Source of the DNA: Clostridium estertheticum
Lineage (GTDB): Bacteria > Bacillota > Clostridia > Clostridiales > Clostridiaceae
Assembly: GCF_026650985.1 (NCBI RefSeq)
Contig: NZ_CP086239.1
Coordinates: 2,108,001-2,172,000 of the forward strand
Length of the DNA stretch: 64,000 nt
Reading direction: 5' to 3'
Part shown: one piece after another, positions 34,965 to 43,428 of the stretch
Numbering within the stretch: position 1 is the first letter of the stretch
How the letters are laid out: the number at the start of each line of letters is the position of its first letter
The notes under the pieces: model-generated
Told to the model about the DNA's origin: nothing
The model's input: only the letters and a program-made list of their open reading frames with translations
The model's database searches: none
Position numbers and translations under genes: made by a program

Positions 34965-35549
34965 CTATTTTATAATATTAATAGTACCTTCCTTTCGTGA
35001 GAGTGCAATTGATGGTTTATCAATATATCCAACCACAGCTGAAGAGCAGATAGTATGCTCTTTGGGAATCCCTAATTCAAAAAGAAATTCACGAAATTCG
35101 GCATCATTTCGTAGCCAGTGTAACTGATTAATATAGCAAGTCCCCAATCCTATAGAATTCGCCGCTAAAAAAAGGTTTTCTAATGCAAGTGAACAGTCTG
35201 CCATAGCATTTTCATAATTAGGCTTATTAGAAGCAATAATAAGTGTAGGTGCATGATAGAAAAAATGGCAATCTTTTTTTTCTGCTACAGCTTTGACACC
35301 CAGCTTACCTGGATAATCGTCATCAGGAACCCAACGTTTAAATCCTTGCCTTAGCAATTCGTTGATCCGTAAAAGAGTTTCTTTGTTCTGGATTGCAGTA
35401 AACAGCCAGCTTTGATTATTGCCTCCACTTGGCGCCCATGTAGCGGCCTCCAATAGGGCTTTTAGCTCTTCTTCTTTAATCTGTTGCTCCTTGAATTTAC
35501 GTGTACTTCTCCGCGAACGGATACAGTCGAGCACTTCATTATTTATCAT
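34965..35549 (-). CDS. Nitroreductase-family FMN oxidoreductase
   Basis: 194 residues of the nitroreductase fold, which uses FMN and NAD(P)H to reduce nitro compounds, quinones or enones. The FMN phosphate contact RSRRSTRKFKEQQI is at the N-terminus. ATWAPSGGNNQSWLF follows, then ALENLFLAANSIGLGTCYI in the dimer helix, and VVGYIDKP near the C-terminus. The ATG follows a strong AGGAGGAAAATT ribosome site. It stands alone between remnant genes. The physiological substrate cannot be read from the sequence. Confidence 0.88.
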   Translation of the reverse strand: MINNEVLDCIRSRRSTRKFKEQQIKEEELKALLEAATWAPSGGNNQSWLFTAIQNKETLLRINELLRQGFKRWVPDDDYPGKLGVKAVAEKKDCHFFYHAPTLIIASNKPNYENAMADCSLALENLFLAANSIGLGTCYINQLHWLRNDAEFREFLFELGIPKEHTICSSAVVGYIDKPSIALSRKEGTINIIK

Positions 35550-35605
35550 AATTTTCCTCCTATCATAAAACCAAAAATATATAACTATAAATCAATATAT
35601 TACTA

Positions 35606-35782
35606 TTATACCGCAAATTGTTGCCCAGCTAATTCAAAATTTATACTTTCCGCATCTCCTGAAGGTGTACCTTCCATAATCGTCACGTTTAGAATCTTAG
35701 AGTTATCAAATAAACTGATATAGAATATGGCCGCTTCTTTAGCTTCTTTGTCGTACCATAAATGTGGAACTATTTTTTGCAT
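35606..35782 (-). pseudogene. Truncated VOC/PhnB-like protein
   Basis: Starts at the ATG 35782 behind AAGGAG and reads MQKIVPHLWYDKEAKEAAIF ... GTPSGDAESINFELAGQQFAV, then stops. This is the first ~58 residues of PhnB-type (3-demethylubiquinone methyltransferase-like) VOC proteins, normally 130-300 aa. The metal-binding remainder is missing. Confidence 0.75.
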
Positions 35783-35800
35783 ATTATTCTCCTTAATCAT

Positions 35801-36100
35801 TATATTAATTAATCATTTATTATTTACCAATAAAAGTAGCCATTCTGTTATCTCCGCTGTAAGGAGGTGCACCTGTAAGTGTTACATAACAAATTATTAG
35901 TATGTACTCTGATCCTCTAGGAATATATTGCTTTCATACTGCTTTTAAAAAATACTATTAACATAAAGTTAATATAAAAAAATACTAAATTGCAACATTT
36001 TGTGGTAAAATTTACTTACAATAAAACAAAAATAAATTCATTGAAATATGAATCGAAGATAATTAGATTGATATTAAAGAAAAGTGAGGTGATTTAGACA
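35801..36100. other. Non-coding gap
   Basis: About 300 nt of AT-rich DNA. No gene, hairpin or repeat was recognised, apart from an AGGTGA ribosome-like site at its right end. Confidence 0.4.
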
Positions 36101-36289
36101 TTGATATATTCTAAAATTAATAAATGTATTCACATTAATATTAAAAACCTGGTAAAAATATCACGAACTAAAACTAGATGGAGAAAAATACTTAAAGAAA
36201 CTCCCAAACTTAAAAAATCAAGTTATGATCAGTCAACAAGTATATTAACAAGATCAGCGCTGCGTGATTTATTGTTTAATAATATCTAA
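36101..36289 (+). pseudogene. Truncated paralogue of the HEAT-like protein at 53831
   Basis: A TTG-started frame of 62 codons. Its NIKNLVKISRTKTRWRKIL...STSILTRSALRDLLF lines up with NINELVRMADDKTNWRKRL...SRDVLTRLAMHDLVF of the 156-aa protein at 53831-54301. The alignment ends where the HEAT-like helix pair ends. It may be a broken copy or a short diverged homologue. Confidence 0.6.
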
Positions 36290-36319
36290 GTGTTGTAAAC
36301 GTTTGCCATAGCTTCAAAC

Positions 36320-36418
36320 GATGATTTCTAAAGAGAACAAAAGTTTTTTAGATATTTTAATTTCTTTATAAAAAGCTAACCTGTAAAAGTTTTTACAGGT
36401 TAGCTTTTCTATATCCAT
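36320..36418 (+). pseudogene. Remnant of the aldolase gene plus its terminator
   Basis: 36320-36360 matches codons ~30-44 of the aldolase (ISKENKSFLDIL). The sequence then jumps directly to the DNA around its terminator (copy at 36370-36408). About 600 nt in between are missing, the joint falling at a short TTTAA/TAA match. This is a second copy of the end of the glycyl-radical operon. Confidence 0.8.
36370..36408. terminator. Copy of the glycyl-radical operon terminator
   Basis: Same stem as at 29972-30010. It now ends, on the minus strand, the PAS histidine kinase gene. Confidence 0.8.
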
Positions 36419-36426
36419 CTCCGTTC

Positions 36427-37869
36427 TCAGTTATATATATCTGAGAATTCTATACTAGTTTTTTCAACACAACTATCACTTTTAATGCCACAATATGAAA
36501 TATCCTCTGGACCCTCATCACCTACTAATTTACATGGAATATATATAATAAATTCAGTACCATATCCCTCCTTACTTTTCACCGATATTGTTCCACCATG
36601 TAGTTCTACTAGGCATTTCACAAGCGAAAGCCCTATTCCACTTCCCTCATGATCTCTTGAAAGAGATTTGTCAACTTGCACAAAACGATCAAATATGGAA
36701 TTTAGTTTCTCTGCTGGAATACCTCTTCCGGTATCTTTTACCCTTATGCAAATATTTTGAATACCGTCCTCTATATTAACCATAACATTGCCACCATAAG
36801 GAGTAAATTTTACTGCATTTGATAATAGATTTAAAATAATTCTCTCAATTTTTTCTGGATCACATGCAATATTTTTTTCCTCTATCTCTGTATCAAATGT
36901 TAATGATAATCCTTTATTTCCTATATAATCAACTACAGAAACACTTACATCTTCTACGAGACTGATTATGTTAGTATTAATTTTATTTATATCTAAATAG
37001 CCTGAATCTATTTTTGTTATATCAATTAAATTATTAATTAGTCTTAAAATACGAAAGCAATTTTGTTTCATTATCTTTGTGTATTTGTATATATCTGTGG
37101 ATGCATTTGGGCATACATAGTCTTTTAGTTTAAGTTCATGTACCTGTAGTGCCGAAAAAATAACATTAATCGGAGTCCTTAACTCATGAGAAATATTCGA
37201 AAAAAATTCTGTTTTAATTCTATCATACTCCTTAATCTCATATAGCCTTTCTCTTTCATCATCAATATTTTTTTGTAATTCTTCCATATGTTTTCTTTCA
37301 GTTATATCTATAGCTACTATCATTAACAATTTGCGCCCATCCTGCAATTGCCTAGTATTTGCTGAATAAAAATCCCAAATTAGAATACTTCCATTCCTTG
37401 TTCTTATAGAGTATTCGCCATCATTTTGTTTTTTTCCCATATTAGACAGTCTGCTTACAGTAGTACCCTCTAACCCCTCTATAAATACATCTGATATTCT
37501 TGCAAATTCAGCTATTGTTGGAGTATCTTTAATTGTATATCCTGTAATATCAGTCCATGTTCTATTTATTTTTTTTATTTCTCCATCCTCATTATATAAC
37601 ATTATAGGTAATGGAGCTTCCTCTATAGTATACCGAAATTGTCTTTCTCTTTCCTTTACGGCTTCTTCAGTTTTTGTGCGCTCAGTAATTTCCTCTTCTA
37701 GCATAACATTGAATTCCTTAAGGTCAGCAGTAATCTCTTCTAGCTGTTGCGCTTGCTCTAGAACCTTGTTTTCCAAATCACTATTCACTTTTATCAATTC
37801 TTCATTAGATTTCTTCATTTCATTAAGAGCTTTTTTATATTCACATTCATTTTCACTTAAATTATCCAT
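36427..37869 (-). CDS. PAS-domain sensor histidine kinase
   Basis: 480 residues with no membrane segment, so cytoplasmic. An N-terminal coiled coil (~10-75) leads to a PAS domain (~80-195, TIEEAPLPIMLYNEDGEI...ITERK). The HisKA helix carries FFSNISHELRTPINVIFS near 229, followed by a complete HATPase domain (NLLSNAVKFTPYGG, VKDTGRGIP, FDRFVQVDKS, GSGIGLSLVKCLVELHGG). It lies 41 nt after a FIST protein gene in the same direction. FIST proteins bind small ligands, so the pair probably forms a ligand-sensing signalling unit. No response regulator is adjacent. Confidence 0.88.
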   Translation of the reverse strand: MDNLSENECEYKKALNEMKKSNEELIKVNSDLENKVLEQAQQLEEITADLKEFNVMLEEEITERTKTEEAVKERERQFRYTIEEAPLPIMLYNEDGEIKKINRTWTDITGYTIKDTPTIAEFARISDVFIEGLEGTTVSRLSNMGKKQNDGEYSIRTRNGSILIWDFYSANTRQLQDGRKLLMIVAIDITERKHMEELQKNIDDERERLYEIKEYDRIKTEFFSNISHELRTPINVIFSALQVHELKLKDYVCPNASTDIYKYTKIMKQNCFRILRLINNLIDITKIDSGYLDINKINTNIISLVEDVSVSVVDYIGNKGLSLTFDTEIEEKNIACDPEKIERIILNLLSNAVKFTPYGGNVMVNIEDGIQNICIRVKDTGRGIPAEKLNSIFDRFVQVDKSLSRDHEGSGIGLSLVKCLVELHGGTISVKSKEGYGTEFIIYIPCKLVGDEGPEDISYCGIKSDSCVEKTSIEFSDIYN

Positions 37870-37910
37870 TATTTATGGCTCCATTTCAAAATATTTTAAT
37901 AGAAATCAAG

Positions 37911-39260
37911 TTATATATTTGCTTTTAATTTGAAAACAAGCATAGTAGCTGTCTGATTTATATGTCCAATAAATTCTTCACCATAAGTGGAGAAACCTAT
38001 GGTCGGAATATCACTAAATATTTCACCATACTGTTTTTCAAGATCGTTTCTCTCCAATTCAAGTGTCCGCTCTACACAATTAAAATTTATGAGACCATCT
38101 ATTCTTCCAAATTCTTTTATTTTATTTTCAACAGCGTTCCTTGTATCTTCAACTATATTTGTACACTGCATCAATCTGACTTCCATACCTTTAAGTATAT
38201 TGCAATAAAATAACATACTGGTTCCCTTTATTTGTTGGGGACTTCTTATGAACATATCATTATCTCCAACTAATAAACCAACTGGATTGGTCTTAAAGTA
38301 TTTTGTAGCATCTTCAATTGAAGCTGCCCCTACTGCCTCTGCATATTCCAAGATAGCAGGCTTATTATTAAATTCGATGACTTCTCTAGTTTCTTCATTA
38401 ACATTATTTGCAGTAAATGTATGATCCAAAGCTTTGAAACTTTGTGTTTTAATAATACTGAATTCAGCATTGTCGTTTATTTTCAACATTATAAGAACTG
38501 CTGAATCAGCATATGCCTTTCCATTTGCACAAACATGCGTTTCAAAATATTTAAAATCATCCCCTGCAGACCCACCAACAAAAAAAACGTTAGTTCTATT
38601 ACCGATTAAATCCATGATTTTTTCTTCTTTCCTACTTACACCATCAATTAAAACAATACCAACAAATTTTGTTGCATCCATTGTATATAAACTCTCATTA
38701 AAGTATTTCTCAAAGGAAGTAAATGCCGCTTCTAAGCTTAGATTTTCTTTCATATGTTCAATTACTTCCACTTTTGCATCAGAAATAATATTTGAATTAA
38801 TAGCCATTGCTACAACAGAATTTTTCAACAACTCACCACTTACTATTTCACCAGCAGTAGAACATCCAACTACTATGCAATCCACAAAAGCTTCTTGCAG
38901 CAGATTACTTAACTTGTCTTGGTCAAAATTAGAAGAAGCGAAGAATATTAATATCTTTGCATTACAATGATTTAACTGACTTTTAATATCCAATACAATC
39001 TCTTTTTCTAAAGATTTTGTTGAAAACACGGATTTTATATTCATATCGTTATCTTCCATCTTTCTTACATTCAATTGTTTAGCGATTTTAAGAAGTTTTC
39101 GGACAATTTCCGGATCATCAGCTGAGTGACTATCAAATTTGTTAGGATTAAGTCCTTTCAGAATTAATTTAGATATAGTCATTTCTCTAATAGCAGGATT
39201 GCCTTTAGAACGTTCTTGAATAATCTGATTTATCATTTCTCTTATTTTACCAGCCACCAA
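37911..39260 (-). CDS. FIST-domain ligand-sensing protein
   Basis: 449 residues with a ~75-aa helical N-terminal extension (EMTISKLILKGLNPNKF...), then the FIST N domain (AKILIFFASSNFDQDKLSNL, VVGCSTAGEIVSGE) and FIST C domain (ATMLVFKLKANI at the end; FSTYGEEFIGHINQT near it). FIST domains are thought to sense small molecules such as amino acids in signalling proteins. It is soluble. The start is TTG at 39260 behind AAAGGG, with GTG directly after it as an alternative. The gene is upstream of the PAS kinase in one operon; a similar FIST-kinase pair lies at 60986-63195. Confidence 0.87.
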   Translation of the reverse strand: MVAGKIREMINQIIQERSKGNPAIREMTISKLILKGLNPNKFDSHSADDPEIVRKLLKIAKQLNVRKMEDNDMNIKSVFSTKSLEKEIVLDIKSQLNHCNAKILIFFASSNFDQDKLSNLLQEAFVDCIVVGCSTAGEIVSGELLKNSVVAMAINSNIISDAKVEVIEHMKENLSLEAAFTSFEKYFNESLYTMDATKFVGIVLIDGVSRKEEKIMDLIGNRTNVFFVGGSAGDDFKYFETHVCANGKAYADSAVLIMLKINDNAEFSIIKTQSFKALDHTFTANNVNEETREVIEFNNKPAILEYAEAVGAASIEDATKYFKTNPVGLLVGDNDMFIRSPQQIKGTSMLFYCNILKGMEVRLMQCTNIVEDTRNAVENKIKEFGRIDGLINFNCVERTLELERNDLEKQYGEIFSDIPTIGFSTYGEEFIGHINQTATMLVFKLKANI

Positions 39261-39778
39261 TAATCATTCCCTTTCTTTATATTCGCATAGTTAAGTTTCA
39301 GCTTTAGAATTAAATTTACCAACATCATTCAAAAGCCACATCTTACTAATATTAGACTTTTTTACTAAAATATATATCATTATAGCATATATTCCCTATA
39401 ATTTACTTAATTTTCATAAAAAATTTACTCTTGTATACAAAGTGATCCCTACTGGTACAGAAACCTAAGGCTTTTCTACTATTATATTTATCACTATCAT
39501 TATTTCTACCACTAAAAAATCCAGTTTTAATACTTGGTCTTATGAGTATTATTATTTACAATTTTATGAGGAAAGCCCACTTCTTTAGATGTGGAATGGA
39601 TATCACTACCAAAATCAACTATTAAACATAGGTGGTTTGGTACGATATAATTAATTTAGGTTTTGAAATGAGCCTTATACCATCGTTACGTCGGTTATGA
39701 TAAGTTGAAATTTTTAAAGGAACCCTTGTTGATATGCTCCCCTTAATTCTAATTTCAGTAAAATTAATTACCTATATT
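39261..39778. other. Gap with helicase remnant and a decayed IS200/IS605-like end
   Basis: About 518 nt. 39449-39545 is helicase-derived. 39566-39590 has a GCCCACTTCTTTAGATGTGG hairpin like the right ends of IS200/IS605 elements. No intact gene. Confidence 0.5.
39449..39545 (-). pseudogene. Two small PLD-helicase remnants
   Basis: TACAGAAACCTAAGGCTTTT matches the helicase near 22255-22280, and CACTAAAAAATCCAGTTTTA matches near 22727-22750. The two are joined with ~450 nt missing and many changes, so this is an old copy. Confidence 0.65.
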
Positions 39779-39979
39779 TTATTTTTTCAAGCGTTTTTTT
39801 ATGCATCCTGAAACTATTGCAATTATTAAAATAATATATCCTAATAAAGCCGTAAAAAAGAATGCTTTATCTATATAATTTCCTTGTTGTATAAATGATA
39901 CATTAAATGCTGGCACTAATATTGCAATACCCATTAATAAGATAGCTGCATATTTCAAGTACTTATTTCTTTCTTTCAT
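39779..39979 (-). CDS. Small two-span membrane protein
   Basis: 66 residues with two membrane helices (AAILLMGIAILVPAFNV near 11-27 and FFTALLGYIILIIAIVSGC near 41-59) and a basic tail KKRLKK. The ribosome site is only fair (GAGAGGACGG). No family recognised. Confidence 0.55.
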   Translation of the reverse strand: MKERNKYLKYAAILLMGIAILVPAFNVSFIQQGNYIDKAFFFTALLGYIILIIAIVSGCIKKRLKK

Positions 39980-40440
39980 AAAATCAACCGTCCTCTCTAT
40001 ATTGAGAAATCACTAGACATTTATTCATATAATCTCCTTTATTATAACATAAATCCTACATATCAATATCTATGGAGGATTTCGTCATTATATTTATTTA
40101 TCTAATTTTTCAGATCTTTCTTTAATATATTAGTGAAATATAAACCCATAAGTCCTATACCCGCAATATTACCAGTAACAAATCTTCTGAAATTTGTAGA
40201 TTCCTTTATTAGTTCAGTCACACACATCTCATTCTGATACAAAATTAAAGGATTTTAAAATTAGGGAAGCTATTTATATTTAATTTTGTTAAATATTCGA
40301 ATAATTACATTGCTATGTTGTATAATTAAATACAAACACAATAGTAAAATATTTTTCATCTACTTAAAATTACGATAGATGAATAACTGTATTTAACTAA
40401 GAATTTCAAATTATTTATATTGGACTAAGGGGATGATTAT
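39980..40440. other. Gap with helicase C-terminal remnant
   Basis: 460 nt. A hairpin AAATCCTACATA...TATGGAGGATTT lies at 40049-40080. 40090-40125 (minus) reads KERSEKLDK-stop, the helicase end. About 40150-40240 (minus) has a membrane-like remnant FRRFVTGNIAGIGLMGLYFT of unknown source. The right part is the promoter side of the next gene. Confidence 0.5.
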
Positions 40441-40761
40441 ATGTCTGAATTAATAGTTATGATGATTATATTATTACCTGTAGGATTATATTTTATTTCT
40501 ATAGGATGGCGTATTTGGAAAAAAGAACAGATAACGCTAATACATGATTATCATTATACAATAGTTGCTGAAAAAGACAAAAAATCTTATACAGAAAAAG
40601 TGGGTAAATCGTGTATTCTCATTGGAATAGGAATGATACTATGGGTTATTATTGATTTCGTATCAAAGGCATCGTATGGTTGGATATGCTTTGGGATATC
40701 CTTTGTTTGGGGCTTAGTTATGATATTTAAGGCACAGAAAAAATATAACGGTGGAGTGTAA
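40441..40761 (+). CDS. DUF3784-like small membrane protein
   Basis: 106 residues with three membrane helices (VMMIILLPVGLYFISIGW near 5-22, CILIGIGMILWVIIDFV near 58-74, WICFGISFVWGLVMIF near 80-96). The WKKEQITLIHDYHYTIVAEK motif between the first two resembles DUF3784 proteins of Bacillota. The start ATG follows AAGGGGATGATTAT. Function unknown. Confidence 0.65.
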   Translation: MSELIVMMIILLPVGLYFISIGWRIWKKEQITLIHDYHYTIVAEKDKKSYTEKVGKSCILIGIGMILWVIIDFVSKASYGWICFGISFVWGLVMIFKAQKKYNGGV

Positions 40762-41113
40762 TGACCATTCGCTTTTTTCTTTAAATGCGAATTAAGGGAA
40801 GTCAAAAATGATATGCTCCCCTTATCTATTGCTCCTTTTAATCTAACTTCATATAAAATATTATAATCACAAAGGGCAAATACATCTTTATTGTCCAATC
40901 TCTCTGGAGTTGCAGCTGCGTGGTGAAATTCATCTATTATAATATAATCAAAGTCATCATCATCATCAATAATTATTGAATGATTTTTAATCCACCAGTA
41001 GAAGAATATGTATACATTTTACCATTATACTTATCAACACAATATAAGGTATCACCAAATGTTCTATCTACTTTTTATAGATAAAAGTTCGTCGTCTTAA
41101 CGCACTTAGATAT
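40762..41113. other. Gap made mostly of helicase remnants
   Basis: About 350 nt. 40821-40990 is rearranged helicase DNA (listed separately). The remaining ~120 nt show nothing. Confidence 0.5.
40821..40990 (-). pseudogene. Composite PLD-helicase remnant (three joined pieces)
   Basis: 40821-40911 matches the intact gene near 22433-22520, 40912-40955 matches near 22592-22635 (DEFHH region), and 40960-40990 matches near 23065-23095. The order is kept, the intervening DNA is lost, and the joints fall at short shared words (TTGCAG/TGCTGC; CATCATC). Confidence 0.8.
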
Positions 41114-41587
41114 TTAGTCTGACCCATTTATCAAACCAATAACAATATCATTAAATTTACTTGCTTCACACCATTGTGGAAAATGACAAGATTTTTCAAA
41201 CCAGTAAATACGTTTCTGAGATGTGATATTGTTATAGTACTCTTCCGCAACTTTGGCGGACACTTGATAATCATAACGGCCTTCAATAAAAATTACGGGT
41301 ACTTGAAACTGTTTTATATTTTCAAAATTAACAGTCATAAGTTCTTGCCATAAACAACCTGTCCACAACCAATATATGTATGGAATAGTTCATAATGTTT
41401 TTCTATTAACTTAAGCCCGATTACGCTACCCCAAGAATGTCCAATCAAATACAATTTATTTTGTTTGAAACGTCGTAAAAGAATTTTTGCAAGTTCAAAA
41501 GCATCTTCTACAAATGTATCGATACATATTGCTTCATTTGTTTTAAATTTATAATTTGTTAAAATAAGAACTACAATTGCTATGATT
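41114..41587 (-). pseudogene. Alpha/beta hydrolase, frameshifted and truncated
   Basis: The upstream part keeps the nucleophile elbow LIGHSWGSVIGLKLIEK (GHSWGS). The downstream part keeps VPVIFIEGRYDYQVS (Asp) and SCHFPQWCEASKF (His). A one-base shift near 41340-41355 separates GCGQVVYGK from QELMTVNFENIK, and the ~60 residues normally between them are missing. The N-terminus is also lost and replaced by helicase DNA. A dead gene of the proline-iminopeptidase-like hydrolases. Confidence 0.8.
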
Positions 41588-41589
41588 GT

Positions 41590-41637
41590 TGTAGACACAA
41601 CTAATCCTTTATCCAAAATATTTCCTCTACATTTCTG
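41590..41637 (-). pseudogene. PLD-helicase remnant fused to the hydrolase relic
   Basis: Encodes DKGLVVSTT, matching DKGLVVAATGIGK just before Walker A of the intact helicase. It provides the spurious start of the hydrolase ORF. Confidence 0.7.
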
Positions 41638-41658
41638 TTACATTAGCACAGAGACCCC

Positions 41659-42681
41659 TTAGTCATCTGTAAAATTTACCATACTAGACAAAGGAAATAT
41701 TAATGTAACTTTAGTTCCTTTATTCTCCTCGGAATCAATAGTAATTTTTAAACCCAGTTTTGAACATAGCTTTTCACATAAATACAATCCCATTCCTGTA
41801 CTTTTACTAAATTTTCTTCCGTTTTCACCAGTAAATCCTTTTTCAAACACTCTATTTATATCTTTATCTATTATACCTACACCATTATCCTCTAAGGTTA
41901 ACATTACTGAGTTAGCTTTCTTAATTGAATATATACTTATCATAGGCTCTTTACTACTTAAGTACTTTATAGAGTTTCCTATTATCTGATTAATAATAAA
42001 TTCAATCCATTTCTTATCACTATATACAATTTCATTTATATCTTTTATATCTAATTTTATTTTCTTATGAATAAAATCTCTATAATTTCTTTTAACTACA
42101 TACCTTACTACATTATCAAGATTAATTTGTTTTATAATATAGTCTTTACTAACATCATCGCTTCGAGAATAATAAAGCACCTGTTCTACAAACCCTTCAA
42201 TTCTATCCATCTGGAAGTCTATTTTATTAGTTACTTCATCTCGATTATTTTCAATTATTAGCTTTGTAGACGCTATTGGTGTTTTAATTTCGTGTACCCA
42301 GGTCTCTATGTATTCTCTATATTCTACCTGTATATCCTTGTAATATTTTACATTTTCGTGCATATCGCGGCTTATCTCTTTAAGTATAGAATTTAACTTT
42401 TTCGCTTGTATAAAGTTTGCTTCCTTTATTACCACTGGAAGTAGATATTTCTTATCTAAATTTTCTAATAGGTTATTAATTTCATCATAATAATTTTTAA
42501 ATTTTATAAACTCTAAAGCCATATAAGAAATTAATGGCAAAAACCAAATACAAAAAATAAATAAAATTATAATGAAATTAACTTTAATAATAATCATCAT
42601 TATAGCTGCTAATATGATAAATAGCATCATATTAGATATTATTATCACCATTTTTTCTTTAATAAATTCACCTATACTCAT
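41659..42681 (-). CDS. BceS-type sensor histidine kinase
   Basis: 340 residues of the intramembrane-sensing kinase class. Two close membrane helices lie at ~13-32 and 36-55, with almost no outside loop. The phospho-acceptor helix has ETWVHEIKTPIAS near 130, and a HATPase follows (NQIIGNSIKY, LEDNGVGI, FEKGFTGENGR, STGMGLYLCEKLC). Such kinases do not sense drugs alone; they read the activity of their ABC transporter. The ATG overlaps the regulator's stop by 4 nt. The transporter genes lie just upstream in the same direction. A likely role is response to bacitracin-like or lantibiotic peptides. Confidence 0.88.
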   Translation of the reverse strand: MSIGEFIKEKMVIIISNMMLFIILAAIMMIIIKVNFIIILFIFCIWFLPLISYMALEFIKFKNYYDEINNLLENLDKKYLLPVVIKEANFIQAKKLNSILKEISRDMHENVKYYKDIQVEYREYIETWVHEIKTPIASTKLIIENNRDEVTNKIDFQMDRIEGFVEQVLYYSRSDDVSKDYIIKQINLDNVVRYVVKRNYRDFIHKKIKLDIKDINEIVYSDKKWIEFIINQIIGNSIKYLSSKEPMISIYSIKKANSVMLTLEDNGVGIIDKDINRVFEKGFTGENGRKFSKSTGMGLYLCEKLCSKLGLKITIDSEENKGTKVTLIFPLSSMVNFTDD

Positions 42682-43349
42682 GGCATTATATACCCGAGCC
42701 CTCTTCTTGTTTCTATTGTATTTTCTATGCCTATCTCTTCAAGTTTTTTTCTTAATCTATTAATATTAACAGTTAAGGTACTATCATCTACAAAATAATC
42801 TGATTTCCATAGATATTCCATAAGCGAATCTCGTTTTACTATATTCCCCTTATTGTTTATTAAGTAAGAGAGTATCTTAACCTCATTTTTCGTTAATTCT
42901 AAGCATTTATCCTTATAAATAACAGTTGCATTTGAAAGATTTAAATTAAAATCTTTATAACTTAATATATTATTAGTTTTTGAACTTTCACCTATTCTTC
43001 TTAAAATATTAGTTATCCTTGCTAATAATATTTCTATATTATAAGGCTTTGTTATAAAATCATCTGCGCCTAAATTCATACTCATTAATTCATCTAAATC
43101 ACTATCTCTACTTGTAACTATTATAATTGGAACCCTTGAAGTTTTTCGTATTTCTCTACATATATAATAACCATCAAACACTGGAAGATTAATATCTAAC
43201 AATATAAGTTCTGCATTCTCATTTTCAACATATTGTATTATATTATTAAAATTCATAGGAGCTTTTACTTCGTATCCATATCTTTTTAAAAAATTTTGTA
43301 ATTCTTCTCTTATAACTTCATCATCTTCAATAATAATAATTTTTTTCAT
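42678..43349 (-). CDS. BceR-type OmpR-family response regulator
   Basis: 223 residues: a receiver domain with acidic EDDE near 8-11, the phospho-acceptor Asp in LILLDINLPVFDGY (~53) and VTSRD with the conserved KPYN lysine (~103), then a winged helix (LTKNEVKILSYLI...TLTVNINRLRKKLEEIG). It is translationally coupled to the kinase (4-nt overlap) and lies 79 nt after the transporter genes. It should control transcription of the bceAB-like genes. Confidence 0.9.
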   Translation of the reverse strand: MKKIIIIEDDEVIREELQNFLKRYGYEVKAPMNFNNIIQYVENENAELILLDINLPVFDGYYICREIRKTSRVPIIIVTSRDSDLDELMSMNLGADDFITKPYNIEILLARITNILRRIGESSKTNNILSYKDFNLNLSNATVIYKDKCLELTKNEVKILSYLINNKGNIVKRDSLMEYLWKSDYFVDDSTLTVNINRLRKKLEEIGIENTIETRRGLGYIMP

Positions 43350-43428
43350 ATATACGCTTACCTTCCCTGCTTATTTTATCCTGTACCCTAATATCATAAC
43401 ATATTCTAAATTTTATAAAATAAATCTC

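Noticed and set aside
38434-38970. A 178-codon plus-strand frame
   Set aside because: Shadow of the FIST gene on the other strand, with no start signal.
40587-40898. A 103-codon minus-strand frame starting with helicase-like residues
   Set aside because: Only its first ~25 codons derive from the decayed helicase. The rest is the complement of the DUF3784-like gene.
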